Positions 1-11,500 of a stretch of 64,000 nucleotides of DNA are shown one piece after another. The DNA comes from Salinicola tamaricis (GTDB lineage: Bacteria > Pseudomonadota > Gammaproteobacteria > Pseudomonadales > Halomonadaceae): the NCBI RefSeq assembly GCF_003006155.1, contig NZ_CP023559.1, forward strand, positions 496,001 to 560,000. The letters run 5' to 3'. The notes below the pieces were generated by a model, which saw nothing but the letters and a program-made list of their open reading frames with translations, searched no databases and was not told the origin of the DNA. How positions within the stretch are numbered: position 1 is the stretch's first letter; each line of letters begins with the position of its first letter. Position numbers and translations under genes: made by a program.

Positions 1-503
1 ATCACACAGAGCACCACCACACCGAGCATGCCGATCGCCAGCCAGCTCAACAGGCTCAGCGCCAGCGACCACAGCTGATCGTAGGCACCGGCGCTTTCGG
101 AGACCACGCGGATACTGCCCAGCGCCGACCAGCCACCGCTGATCTCACGCTCGCTGATGGCATTGGGCAGCGCCACCGCATGCTGGAACCAGGCCGGCGT
201 GGTGCTGATCCGCTCCGAGGTGATCACCAGCGGCTGATCGCGCCCCACGGCCTCCAGCCGCAGCTCGCGCACCGCGCCGCCATCGGCAGCAGCGCGCATC
301 AGGGTTTCCGCACTGGTCCAGTCGCCGATCTCGACGAACGGCACCAGCGACAGACTCAGCGCCTGGGCCAGATTGTCGACGTCGGCCTGCTGGCGTTCGG
401 CCAGCGAAGCGCGGGTCTGATGGACTTCGATGGCGAAGATGCCCGCCGAGAACAGCAACAACAACCCCACCATGATGGCGACCGAGCGCCGAAACAGGCT
501 CAT
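1..503 (-). CDS. lapD: LapD-like c-di-GMP receptor, N-terminal part (runs off left edge)
   Basis: The 167 visible residues begin MSLFRRSVAIM. A transmembrane segment covers about residues 7-25, a periplasmic domain of about 120 residues follows, and a second hydrophobic segment starts near residue 147. This is the layout of the LapD/MoxY N-terminal periplasmic domain, which in known LapD proteins binds and sequesters the protease LapG; HAMP, degenerate GGDEF and EAL domains would follow outside the window. The periplasmic part includes an LSLSLVPFVEIGDW stretch and a PAWFQHAV stretch, as expected for the family. It lies 46 bases after the TolC-like gene on the same strand, so it is probably co-transcribed with the adhesin secretion genes. 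Its cytoplasmic domains cannot be seen, so the c-di-GMP role rests on family and context. Another membrane-anchored GGDEF/EAL protein is possible but less likely here. Confidence 0.8.
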   Translation of the reverse strand, partial: MSLFRRSVAIMVGLLLLFSAGIFAIEVHQTRASLAERQQADVDNLAQALSLSLVPFVEIGDWTSAETLMRAAADGGAVRELRLEAVGRDQPLVITSERISTTPAWFQHAVALPNAISEREISGGWSALGSIRVVSESAGAYDQLWSLALSLLSWLAIGMLGVVVLCV

Positions 504-549
504 GGCATTGTCTCCTTACTCAACCCTGAGGTGCTCAACCCTAGAGTAT

Positions 550-1893
550 TCAACCCTGGGGCCCAGACTGGATGGTGCTCGGATAGCGCTCCCCGGCATC
601 GGCGATCAGGCCGACATCCACCTGGAGTGTATCGAGCAGCTGGCCGGTGGCGGCGAGCAGGCGATAGTTGGCACGGCGCAGTGAAAACTCGGCTTCCACC
701 TGGGAGCGCTCGGCATCGTAGAGCTCGGTTTCGCTGTCGAGCATGTCGAGCAGCGTGCGCCGGCCGATGTCGAACTGCTTGCGATAGTTGACCCGAGTCT
801 GCTGGCTGGCCTCGACGTGGCGGTTCAGAAACGGCAACTGGCTGGAGAGGTAGTCGCGGGCATTCCAGGCCAGGCGCAGCTCGTCGCGAATCTCGCGCAG
901 CGAGCGATCACTGTCGTAGCGCACCGCACGCAGGGCGTCTTCGCGCGAGCGCATCTGGGCCAGATCGATACCACCACGATAGAGATTCCACGACATCACC
1001 AGGTCGGCGTTCCAGTCGTCGGCGCTGTCGCCCTGGAAGTCGTAATCGCGGCTGGCCAGGCGGCTCGCCTCGGCACGGAAGGTGGGCAGAAAATCGCCGC
1101 GCTCGGCGGCCACTTCGTGCTGGGCGGCGGCAATCGAGTGGGAAGCGGCGATGACCAGCGGGTTCTGCGCCGTGGCCATGGCCATGGCGGCGTCGAACGA
1201 CTGCGGCACTCGGCTCATGTCGGCCGCCGGTGGCAGAGTCAGGTTGCGCGGCATCTCCCCTACATAGCGCAGAAATGCCGAGGTTGCGTCGTCGAGGTTG
1301 TTACGCGCAGCGATCAGGCTCGCCTGCGCCTGGGCCATGCGACCGTCCACCTGGATGGTGTCGGTGGCCGTGCCCGCGCCCAGATCGGAGCGGCGGCGAA
1401 TATCGGCGGCGATACGCTGATGCGTATCGACGTTGCGCTGAGCCAGTTCCACCAGACGCTGGCTACGCAGTACGTCGAGATAGGCCTGGATCGTGGTCAG
1501 CCCGACCTGATTGGCCACCGCCGCCACCTGCCAGCGCTGATAATTGCTCTCTTCATCGGCCTGACGAATCCGCTCGATGGTGGTATTGCCATCCCAGATC
1601 AGCTGCGACAGCGTCAGCTGTGCACGCCGGTAGCTGTGCGCGTCGCTATCGCGAGAGACGCCGCTGGTCTCGCTCTCGTTGGCGCCATACCCGACACGCC
1701 CCTCGAGGCTCAGCGACGGCAGATAGGCGCCGCGCTGAGCCCGTGCGTCGTCGAGGTTCTGCTGGTAGCGCGCCATCTCGGTGCGGGTGGTGGGGTACTG
1801 CATGACCGCTTGGGTCACGGCTTCGGTCAGGCTCTGCGCCTGCACGCTGCCCGCCAGCGCGGCTACCCCGACGCCTAGGATCCATTGCCTCAT
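550..1893 (-). CDS. lapE: TolC-family outer membrane channel of the adhesin type I secretion system (LapE-like)
   Basis: A 447-residue protein with a signal peptide (MRQWILGVGVAALAGSVQAQ, cleavage near residue 20), then the alpha-helical repeat pattern of TolC proteins. Two outer membrane efflux domains cover roughly residues 25-215 and 230-425. The length is normal for the family. The protein would form the trimeric outer membrane exit duct that docks to the membrane fusion protein encoded just upstream in the operon. The start at 1893 follows an AGAGAGAC ribosome-binding-like stretch. Gaps of 41 bases to lapC and 46 bases to lapD suggest one transcript. The specific role in adhesin export is inferred from gene order; TolC family membership is clear from sequence. 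Confidence 0.88.
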   Translation of the reverse strand: MRQWILGVGVAALAGSVQAQSLTEAVTQAVMQYPTTRTEMARYQQNLDDARAQRGAYLPSLSLEGRVGYGANESETSGVSRDSDAHSYRRAQLTLSQLIWDGNTTIERIRQADEESNYQRWQVAAVANQVGLTTIQAYLDVLRSQRLVELAQRNVDTHQRIAADIRRRSDLGAGTATDTIQVDGRMAQAQASLIAARNNLDDATSAFLRYVGEMPRNLTLPPAADMSRVPQSFDAAMAMATAQNPLVIAASHSIAAAQHEVAAERGDFLPTFRAEASRLASRDYDFQGDSADDWNADLVMSWNLYRGGIDLAQMRSREDALRAVRYDSDRSLREIRDELRLAWNARDYLSSQLPFLNRHVEASQQTRVNYRKQFDIGRRTLLDMLDSETELYDAERSQVEAEFSLRRANYRLLAATGQLLDTLQVDVGLIADAGERYPSTIQSGPQG

Positions 1894-1934
1894 GATTCAT
1901 GTCTCTCTGTCGTGATGTTCCCTGCCCGGTGCTC

Positions 1935-3332
1935 TCAGCGTTCGCGCATGGCGCTCTGCTGGGCCCGCAGAATCGGCTTGAGCAGATACTGCAGAATGGT
2001 CTGGCGGCCGGTGATGATGTCCACCGTGGCCTGCATACCGGGGATGATCGCCAGGTCGTCGCTGTTCTTGCCGAGATGATTGCTGTCGGTGCGTACGGTG
2101 ACCACGTAGTAGGTATTGCCCTTGTCGTCCTCCTCGGTGTCCGGACTGATCCGCAACACCTTGCCCTTGAGCCCGCCGTAGATGGTGAAATCGTAAGCCG
2201 AGAGCTTGACCGTGGCCGGCTGACCCGGCTGGATGAAACCGATGTCGCGCGGCGCCACCTTGGCTTCGACCAGCAGGTTGTCCTCGATCGGCACGATCTG
2301 CATCAGACTGGCACCGGGATCGATCACCCCGCCGATGGTATTGACGTTGATCGACTGCACCTTGCCACGCACCGGTGAGGTGATCAGGGTACGATCGACC
2401 CGATCCTGCAGGCTGGCCCGCCCCTGCTGCAGGCTGTCGAGCTTGCCGCGCGCCTCGCTCAGGGCATCGGCGCTACGCGAGCGGAACTGCTGGGCCACGT
2501 CACGGCGCTTGCTGATCGCCTCCTGCAGCTCCGACTGCTTGGCCGGAATGGAGAGCTGCGCCGACTCCAGTTCGCCGCGCTGATCGTTGACCTGGCGCTG
2601 CAGGTTGAGCAGGTCCACCCGCGAGACCACCCCCTCCTTGACCAGCGGTGCCGTAATGCCGAGCTGCTGACGCGAGAGCTGATAGCTGCGCGATAGCGAC
2701 TGCGCCTTGGAGCGCAGCTCCTGCAATTCCTGCTGGCGCTGTTCGATCTGCGCCGCGGCCTGGTCGAGCTGGGAGCGCAGGCTGCTGAGGCGTGCACTGT
2801 AGGCGTTCTCGGCGGCGGAGTAGATGTCCGGGTTGGCCTTCTGGAAGGTATCGCTGACCGGCAGCGGTTGGGTCGACACAGCAACCTGGTCGTGCCAGTC
2901 GTCGGCATTGGGCTTCACCGTCACCGAGGCCATCTCGGCCTGATACTGCGCCACCGTCGCCTGCAGGCCGGCCAGGGTCGACTCGCGTTCGGCGAGATCG
3001 GAGCTGGCGCGAGTCGGGTCGATGCGCGCCAGCGGCTGGCCGACATCGACGATATCTCCCTCCTGGACATAGATATCGCGCACGATACCGCCCTCGAGGT
3101 TCTGTATCGTCTGCAGCCGTGACGAGGGCACCACCTGCCCCATGCCGCGGGTCACCACCTCGATACTGGAAAGCCCCGCCCACACCAGAAAGGCGATGAA
3201 AAACGCCAGCAGCACCCAGATCAAGATGCGCGAGCGCCAGGGCGTGGCGAGCAGCGTCGCCGCGCTGGCGTCATCGGCCAGCTCCAGCTCCTGGGCCGTC
3301 GGTCGCGGCCACTTGAGTACCTTACCCGCCAT
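1935..3332 (-). CDS. lapC: HlyD-family membrane fusion protein of the adhesin secretion system (LapC-like)
   Basis: About 465 residues starting MAGKVLKWPRP. A single N-terminal membrane segment (about residues 35-55, IWVLLAFFIAFLVWAG) is followed by a lipoyl-like half motif (VVPSSRLQTIQNLEGGIV). A long coiled-coil hairpin (about 130-290) comes next, then a second beta-barrel part containing SPVRGKVQSI and PGMQATVDI. This is the standard type I secretion adaptor, which bridges the inner membrane ABC exporter and the outer membrane channel. The chosen ATG at 3332 has GGAGG six bases upstream and overlaps the last 11 bases of lapB, which indicates translational coupling. A longer reading upstream of this ATG has no adaptor similarity and lies over the lapB coding end. 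Confidence 0.9.
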   Translation of the reverse strand: MAGKVLKWPRPTAQELELADDASAATLLATPWRSRILIWVLLAFFIAFLVWAGLSSIEVVTRGMGQVVPSSRLQTIQNLEGGIVRDIYVQEGDIVDVGQPLARIDPTRASSDLAERESTLAGLQATVAQYQAEMASVTVKPNADDWHDQVAVSTQPLPVSDTFQKANPDIYSAAENAYSARLSSLRSQLDQAAAQIEQRQQELQELRSKAQSLSRSYQLSRQQLGITAPLVKEGVVSRVDLLNLQRQVNDQRGELESAQLSIPAKQSELQEAISKRRDVAQQFRSRSADALSEARGKLDSLQQGRASLQDRVDRTLITSPVRGKVQSINVNTIGGVIDPGASLMQIVPIEDNLLVEAKVAPRDIGFIQPGQPATVKLSAYDFTIYGGLKGKVLRISPDTEEDDKGNTYYVVTVRTDSNHLGKNSDDLAIIPGMQATVDIITGRQTILQYLLKPILRAQQSAMRER

Positions 3333-5556
3333 GGCGCACCTCCGAAGCCCGCGCCGGCGCCACCTCGGACGGTGCCTGGACACGACCTTCATTGAGCGCC
3401 TTGAGCACCGTCGGCTTGGGTCCGTCGGCGATCACGCGGCCGCTGTCGAGCACGATGATGCGCTCGGCGACCTCGAGCATCGAACTCTTGTGGGTCACCA
3501 GCACCAATGTCTGGCTGCGCGGCAGATCGCGCAGCGTACGCCGCAGCAGTGCCTCGGCACGGTTGTCCATGTAGGAGCCGGGCTCGTCGAGCAACAGCAG
3601 TGCCGGGTTGCTGAGTATCGCGCGGGCCAGCAGCACCGACTGGCGCTGACCGCTCGACAGCAAGCGCCCGCCTTCACCGACCTGCCGGTCAAGGCCATCC
3701 GGATCGCGCCGGGTGAATTCGGAGACTCCGCTGATGTCGGCCGCGCGCTGGATCGCCTCGTCGCCGGCATAGGGCTGGCCGAGGATGATGTTGTCGCGGA
3801 TCGAACCGAAGAACAGCGTGCTGTCCTGGCCGGCGAAGCCGATGTGCCGGCGCACGTCCGCCGGATGGATCTGGTTGATGTCGAGACCATCGATGCGCAC
3901 GCTGCCCTCGGAAGCGCGATAGAGACCGCTCATCAGCCGCTGCACGGTACTCTTGCCCGCGCCCATGCGCCCAATGATCGCAACCCGCTCCCCCGGCTCA
4001 ATGGTGAACGAGACGTCGCTGAGCACCTCGGGAGCCTCCTCGCCGTAGCGGAAGCCGACGTGATCGAACTCGATCCGCATGTTGAGGCGGTCGCGGTGGA
4101 CATAGTTCTTCTCCGCCTCGACCTCATCGGGGAGCTGCATGATCTGGTCGATCGCCGCCATGGCACTGCGGGTCTGGCCGAACCGCGTGATCAGCAGCGC
4201 CATCTGCGCCAGCGGCTGCAGTGCGCGCCCGGTCAACATGACGCCGGCGATCAGGCCGCCCATCGAGAGTCTGCCTTCCCCGATCAAGTAGACGCCGAGC
4301 ACCACCAGACACACCGTGGAGAGCTGGTTGACCGTGGTAGTCAGCGACGACACGAGGTCGAGAGATTGCGGCTCTTGACCCCCCATTTGGCGATCTCGCC
4401 GACGGCGCGCTCGTAGCGCCGCTGGGTCTCGCCCTGGGCGTTGGCGAGCTTGATGCTCTCCAACCCGGCCACGCTCTCGACCAGCCGTGCGTGCTTCTCG
4501 GTGGCCAGCCGCGAACCCAGCTCGATCGAGCGCTTCAGCGGCCACTGGATGGCGATCGCATAGCCGATCAGGATGATCAGCGCGACCAGCGGCACCAGGA
4601 CCAGCGGCCCGCCGATGATCCACACCACCAGCAGGAACAGCAGCGCGAACGGCAGATCCACCAGGGTGGTCATGGTCATCGAGGTGAAGAAGTCGCGTAC
4701 CGAATCGAACTCCTGCAGGTGCTTGACGAAGGCCCCGACAGAGACCGGGCGCGCATCCATGCGCAGGTTCATCACCTTGGCGAAGATCTTGGCCGACAGC
4801 AGCACCTCCGATTTCTTGCCGGCGGTGTCCAGAAACCAGGCGCGCACCTGGCGCATCAACAGGTCGAAGCCGACGATGATGCCCATGCCGGTGGCCAGCA
4901 CCCACAGGGTATCGAAGGCCAGGTTGGGCACCACCTTGTCGTAGACGTTCATGGTGAACAGCGGCGCGGCGAGGGCAAACAGGTTGACCAGCAGCGACGC
5001 GATCAGGACGTCGCGATAGATCGGCGTGGAGAGCTTGAGCGTCGACCAGAACCAGTGGCCGTCGGCCAGCTTGACCGTCTCCGGCGCGCGCGCATCGAAA
5101 CGGTGCTCGCGGCGCACGTAGATGATCTGGCCGGTGGCCTGTTCGCACAGCGAGGCCATATCGACCTCTTGGGTGCCATCCGCCTCGGGCAGGTAGACCG
5201 TCGCCTGCTGGCGCTCGGCATCGCGCTCGAGCAGCACCGCAGCACGGCGCCCCTGGAGCACGACGATACACGGCAACAGTGTCGGCGACCCGGTCGGGTC
5301 GCTGGCTGACGAGCTTGGCCGACAGCCCGGCGCGCTGCGCCGCACGCGGTACCAGCGACAGCGTCAGACGCCCTTCGTCCAGCGGCAATCCATCGCTGAT
5401 CACATCGCCCGAGCGTGGCACACCGTGAAAGCGCGATAGGAACACGAGCGACCCCAGCAGCGGGTCGCTCTCCTTCTCGCCTAGCGGATCGGGACGAAGG
5501 GGTGTCGGTTCATCAACCAAACCTGTGCTCTCCTGTGATGCCTTGGCCGTGACCAT
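3322..5556 (-). CDS. lapB: Type I secretion ABC transporter for the adhesin (LapB-like), two compensating frame breaks
   Basis: When the frame is repaired this is a C39-like domain, six membrane segments and an ABC ATPase, about 740 residues. The N-terminal domain (about residues 25-130) shows FLSRFHGVPRSG where active C39 peptidases carry a catalytic cysteine, so it is the inactive peptidase-like type used to bind RTX substrates. The ATPase has Walker A GRMGAGKST, signature LSSGQRQ, Walker B LLLLDEPGS and the switch histidine in VLVTHKSS. The frame shifts near 5275-5285 and returns near 4358, where one C appears missing; both parts read as one transporter, so I treat it as intact. It starts 31 bases after the adhesin stop and overlaps lapC. 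The partner genes and inactive C39 domain make adhesin export the most likely job. Confidence 0.87.
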   Translation of the reverse strand: MVTAKASQESTGLVDEPTPLRPDPLGEKESDPLLGSLVFLSRFHGVPRSGDVISDGLPLDEGRLTLSLVPRAAQRAGLSAKLVSQRPDRVADTVAVYRRAPGAPCCGAARARCRAPAGDGLPARGGWHPRGRYGLAVRTGHRPDHLRAPRAPFRCARAGDGQAGRRPLVLVDAQALHADLSRRPDRVAAGQPVCPRRAAVHHERLRQGGAQPGLRYPVGAGHRHGHHRRLRPVDAPGARLVSGHRRQEIGGAAVGQDLRQGDEPAHGCAPGLCRGLRQAPAGVRFGTRLLHLDDHDHPGGSAVRAAVPAGGVDHRRAAGPGAAGRADHPDRLCDRHPVAAEALDRAGFAAGHREARTAGRERGRVGEHQARQRPGRDPAALRARRRRDRQMGGQEPQSLDLVSSLTTTVNQLSTVCLVVLGVYLIGEGRLSMGGLIAGVMLTGRALQPLAQMALLITRFGQTRSAMAAIDQIMQLPDEVEAEKNYVHRDRLNMRIEFDHVGFRYGEEAPEVLSDVSFTIEPGERVAIIGRMGAGKSTVQRLMSGLYRASEGSVRIDGLDINQIHPADVRRHIGFAGQDSTLFFGSIRDNIILGQPYAGDEAIQRAADISGVSEFTRRDPDGLDRQVGEGGRLLSSGQRQSVLLARAILSNPALLLLDEPGSYMDNRAEALLRRTLRDLPRSQTLVLVTHKSSMLEVAERIIVLDSGRVIADGPKPTVLKALNEGRVQAPSEVAPARASEVRHGG

Positions 5557-5587
5557 TCATTATGGCGCACCTCAACTTGTGGCCCCC

Positions 5588-8500
5588 TTAACCGTCCATG
5601 TTCGTCTTCAGGTTGCCGTGATCCAGCAGCGTCTTGATGATCTCGGTATCGGAACCGCCCAGACTGGTCATATCGACGTTGCTGAACACGATTTTCTGGG
5701 TCACCGCCCCGCTGGGCCCGTCGGTCTTGATCTCCAGCGTCGAGCCGCCGCTGGTGGCGGTGCCCGCGCCCCGCTGGCTTCCCCCTTGGACGAAGTGCAT
5801 CTGCTGGGCGGCCAGCGAGGCCAGATCGGCATTGGAGAGGCTCGAGCTGCCGATATCCAGCATGTCGGACAGATCCAGCCGGTCGCCGCCGTCACCGCCC
5901 TTGAAGTCGGTGATACGGTCGACCGCCGGGGCATTCGAAGCGCCCTGGTCACCGCGCATCCAGGCGAAGGTATCGCTGCCCTCGCCGCCGGTGAGAATGT
6001 CGTTGCCCTTGCCGCCCTCGAGGCGATCGGCCCCCGCACCGCCATCGAGGATGTCGTTGCCAGCACCGCCGCTCAAGGTATCACGGCCGGCGCCACCGCT
6101 CAGGGTATCGTTGCCTTCGCCGCCGCGCAGGATGTCGTTGCCGTCACCACCGGTGAGGATGTCGTTGCCCTTGCCGCCGATCAGCACGTCGTCGCCCTTG
6201 CCACCATTGAGCGTCGTACCGCTGTCGTTGGCCATCAGGGTGTCGTCGCCATCGGTGCCGGTCAACGTCTGGCCGCGATGGTAGTCGACGGTCACCGCTG
6301 CCGTATCGGTGCCTCCCTGACTGTCGGTGAGGGTGTAATCGGTCCTCAGCGTCGTGGTCATGTCGGCGGCGTTGGCGTAACCGATCTTCATCGACAGGTC
6401 GTAGGTCTCGGCCCCGTACCCGTCGAGGAGCCCCGAGCCGCCATCCTTCACGTTCATGACGGCAACGGTGTAGCTCTTGTCAGCGCCGCTCGTGTTGGTG
6501 AAGGTGCCGCCATCAGCAAGCGCAGTGAAGTTACCATCCCCGGCGCCCCTGTAGGCCAGCGCCACGCCGGCCGCGACATTGGTCGCCAGGGTCAAGGATT
6601 CACCGGCACGCAGGGTCAACGTCATGAAGTCGTTGGCGTTGCTGCCGAACCCCGACAGCCAGCTACCACCGGCCAGACTGCCACGCACCACGGTTGCCGC
6701 GGTGTTGGCCGCCTGAGCAGCGGTAGAGAAACTGCCGCGATCGAGAGAGAAACTATCGACGTTGCGCTTGTCCTGAGTCTGTACGCTGGCCGCCGTAAAA
6801 TCGGATGCACGATCCTTCCAGCCGGTGGTCAGCGTCAAGCCGTTGGTGGTCGCCGTGGTGCCCGCAGCGATGGCGTCATTGGCGAGCAGCACATCGGCGC
6901 CGATGCTCAGGCTCGGGCTCAGAATGTTGGTGATGATATGGTCGTCATGAGCTGCCGTTACACCGTTCTTGACGTTGATGTTCATCACGCCACTGGCGGT
7001 GTCGCCATCGGCATCACTCAGGGTGTAACGAACGGCGTCGGTGCCGAAGCTGCCCAGCTTCGCCGTGTAGCGATAGCTGCCATCGTCCATGTCCATGATC
7101 AGCTTGCCGCCGAGCTCGGTGGTGATACCGAGCTTGTGCGAACTGCTGTCATAGGTGTAGCTGGCAGCGCTCGACGAGGCAGTGATCGCACCGCTGGCCT
7201 TGTCGAAGGTGAAGGTCACCCCATCGACCACCAGACTCTTGACGAAACCGCCATCTCCGCCCATCAGCGATAGCCCGTGAGCGCTACCGCTCAGCAGGCC
7301 ATCCTGCAGCAGCGGCATCTGCACCGTCCCCCGTGACCACGTCATCGAGTGCATTGAGATCGCGGATGATCACGGCATCGGTGTTATCACCGGTACGGCC
7401 GTCGTAGGCCACCGGATTGAGATAGGTCTGGCTCACGTCGCCACCGATACCCAGCGCCAGGGAGTCGATGCCATTCTTGCCGAGAAACGCTTTCCAGGCG
7501 GATTCTTCGGAACTGCTGATTCCGTCCCCCAACGCCGTTTCGGTGGAAGTGCCGGGATTCCCGTGAAAGTATCCGTATCGGTCGTAATAACCAGCAGACG
7601 GATTGTCGCTCGAGAGTGTCGGCGCGCCGTCGGAGAAGAAGTAGGAGACGTTCTGCACGTCGCCGCTCAGCTTGCCACTGCCGTTCCAGGCATGCTGGGC
7701 ATTGCTCAGCGCATAGTCGTAGTTGGTACCGCCACCGACCTGCAGCGTGTCGACAGCCTTGAGCGCATCGGCGACCGTCATCCACTGCTTGGGCGCGCTG
7801 TCGAGCTGATCCGAGAATGGTGCCAGCGCCACCTTGACGTTACCGATGTCATCGTAGCGGCCTAGCATCTCGCGGATCGACTGCTGCAGCACCTGCAGTC
7901 GCGTCTGCTCGACACCATCCACCGTGACTCTGTCGTTCATGCTCTCCGACGTATCCACCACCAACAGTACGTTGGTGTTGATCGCCCCCTGTACGAAGTT
8001 GACGTCACGTGTGCTGGCTACCGGCGAATCGTCCTCGACGGTGACGCCGATGCTGCTATTGGCGCTCAGGCTACCATCGCTGACCTTGACCCCGAGGTTG
8101 AAGCTCAGGGTATCTTCACCGCGGTTCGGGTGATCGATGCCGGCTTTCAGCGTGACCTGGTTACTGGCCGTTGGCGTCGATGGTGGCGCGAATCACCTCC
8201 TTGCCACCGGCCGACCCGATGAGCGTGCCGCTATCGCTGCCGCTCCAGGTGATCGCGGCGCCTCCTGAGGTCAACGTCGTGGTCGGCGCCGTCAGCGTAT
8301 AGGCCAGCTTGTCGCCATCGACATCGGTGGCAACCACTCGGCCACTGGCGGTCGTTGAATCGGTCGTGTCGGACGTGCCTTGGGTATCCGGCGCACCACC
8401 CGGCAATCCCTCTTCGGAGACGGTGGCGCTGTAGCCCTGCGCCAGGATAACCGGCGCGTCATTGACCGGATGCACGGTGACCGGATGGCCACGCTAGTGG

Positions 8501-11500
8501 TCGCGCTGTCGCCGTTGCTGCTCTCGGTCGAGGTGACCGTCGCGGTCAGGTTGATCGTGCCGTTGTAGTTGGCCGCCGGCTTGAGGTCAGCGTATTGAGA
8601 TTCCAGCCGCTCAGATCCACGCTGCCACTGCCGCCGACCACGGTATGGCTACATCGCTCAGCGTGGCGCCTGCCGGAATACCACTAAGCCTGACGCCACT
8701 GAGCGTCTCGAGCCCCGGTGTCGTCAGCGCCGCGGCGATCTTGGACAGATGGATCACCGAATCCTCGTCGCCTTCGTTCATGGCATAGAGCTGGTAGTAG
8801 CCATTGCCATGGCCATCGCTGCCGAGCAGCCCGGAGTGGTTGACGTTGGCGGCGTCGAGCGCGCTGACATCCTGCATCAACACGTAGTTGGCAGTATTGA
8901 GAGGCTGCGGAGCACTGCCGTTGACGCCGACGTTGAGGCTGTAGTGTCCCGGACCATTCTGATTGTGCTGGTAGAGATCGAGCGTGTAGTAACCGTTCAC
9001 GCTTGGCACGAAGGAGCCCGAGTAAGCGCCCTTGGGGTCCCCTGTGCCATTGGTGTCCCCCCAGGTCGCCTGGGCGACCACGTTGCCGCCGACCAGCAGA
9101 CGAATACTGTCATCGCCGACCCCACTGAAGGTGTAGGTCTTGCCCGCCTCCAGATACATCAGTCCGGAGAGATGCTCGCGGTCCCCACGGGCACATCGCC
9201 ATTGGCAGCGTCAGTGGTGTTACCCCTGCTCGCCGGCGTACCGGCCGCGTCGATCGTCGACTGTAGTGTCGCCGGATTGGCGCCGTCGCCGCTGGTGCCC
9301 AAGGGTAGACCGGTAAAGGTCTCCTTGAGCAATCCCTGGCCGTTAGCGTTGTTACCACTCAGCGTCAGCGAGGGCGCGTCGGCCACTGCCGTGACATTGA
9401 TCGTGGCCGTCGCCGGCGTGGCATCCTTGCCGCCCAGGTTATCGATCGCCGTGTACTTGAGCGAGGTGGTGCCCGACCAGTTGCCATCGGGCTTGAAGTA
9501 GACCGTTGCGCCATTGCTGCTGGCCGACAGCGTCGCGCCGGCAGCCAGCTGTTGGGTGCCTGCGGCATCGCTGTAGAACTTGCCGTTGGCGCCGAGAGAT
9601 GTGAGCTGGAAGCTCGCGATCGTGCCATCGGCATCCGTACCCGAAAGATTGACCGCGATCAGGGGCGACGGATCTTCGCGCCCCGTGACGCTGACATCGC
9701 GTGCTTCCGGCAGCTCGTTGGTACCCGCAATGGTCACCGAGATCGTCTGGGTGGTGCCGTCGAGGGTGCTCACCGTGAAGTGCTCAACCTTGGTCTCGCC
9801 CGCCTTCAGATACTGCACGGCACTGTTGGCCACGCTGTAGCTCCAGTTGCCTCCGGCGGTGATGGCGAGTGTGCCGAGTGTGCCGGCATCAGCACTGGCA
9901 TGACCCGGCACGAAGGCACTCTGCGCATAGTCCATCATCGTGACCGTCAGGGCCCCGTTGGTCGTCAGATGGCCTGCGGCGTGTGACGTTGGTGTCCTCG
10001 GTCACCGAGCCGGTTGCGGTGCCAGTGATGACTGCCACGTCGTTGGTGCCGGTCACACCCACTGTCAGTGTCGAGGTGGCGCTGCCGCCATGACCATCGC
10101 TGACGACGTAGGTGAACGCATCGCTTCCTCGGCCCCCCTCGGGCAACTCGCGAGTCGCCTGGCGATTGACATCCAAGGCGTAGCTATAGCTGCCATCCGC
10201 ATTGAGCGTCAGCGTGCCGTATACCCCTGCAGGACGACACTCGCACTACCGGGCAAGGCTCGATTGCGTGCCGGCTTGCGTATTGGCGACACCGGTCACC
10301 ATCAGCGGATCGCTCTCCGGATACTGTCGTTGGCCAGGATATTGCCATTGGCCAACGTCGAGCCGGCATCGATGACACTAGCGCTGCCGTAAACCGTACC
10401 GCCTTCCAGCGCTGTGAGGGTGGTCGGCGTGCCGAGCGTGTGAGTCTCCACATTCATCGGGGTCGCACGACCATCGGTCGTGACAATCAGCAGATCCCCG
10501 GTAGCGCTCTCCGCCAAGCCGTACACCTGGCCACTCATGCTCGCCACCACATCGTGGATGCATTGCCGAGGGCATCGGTTCGGATGCTGCCGTCACCGCT
10601 CAACGCCACCTCGAGCACGTTCCCACTCGAGTCGGACATGTAGAGATGGTTGCCGACATACTGCAGATCACCGCCCGCCGTGAAGTCGGTCGAGGCAATC
10701 TTGTAGCAGTCATCGTTGGGGGTCGATCGAGAACAGCCCCGTCGTGGCGGCACTGGCAGCATCAATTGGCCATCAGGCATAGGCGCCAGCGAATTGATCT
10801 GTGAGAGCCCGGATACGGCACCCAACGCAGTAGCCAAGCCCGTCGCCGCCTCGATGCGGTAAAGCGTCGAGACATCCTCTTCACCCGCAAACGCCACCCC
10901 ATAGAGCGTGCCCGATGTGCCGCGCTGGCGATATCGCCCAAACCACTGATCACCTGGCCGGCACCATCCTTGATGGTAACGCTGGTCTGGCTCTTCCCGT
11001 GGTCAAGTTCCAGGTCCGAGCGAGCCCTGTGCCGTAGAGAGATAGACGAAGTCCGGCTTAGCCGTGACCTCTGCCACATCCGGCCGAGCCACTGGCGCAT
11101 CGTTGGTGCCGGTCACTGTCACGGTCAAGGGGCAGTATCGGACCTCCCTGACCATCGCTGACGGTGTAGCTGACTTGTGTGGTGTCTTGCTGATCCGCGG
11201 CCAGATGAGCGAACGCCGTGCCCCGGATTGAAGCTGTAGGAACCATCCGTTCAGCGTGAAGGTACCAGCCGTTGAGCCGGCGATGGCGGTGCCCACATTG
11301 GCATCGTTGCCATTGACCGCGCTGACACTCAGCGTGCCGCCGTCGACATCGCTGTCGTTGGCGAACACCCTGGGCGGCGGCGACATTGAGGGTGTCATTC
11401 TCGCCCGTGCCTGCCGGTGTCAGCGACTGCCACGGGGCATTGTTGGTGCCGGTCACTGTGACGGTCAGCGTCGAGGTAGCCGTGCCTCCCTGACCATCGC

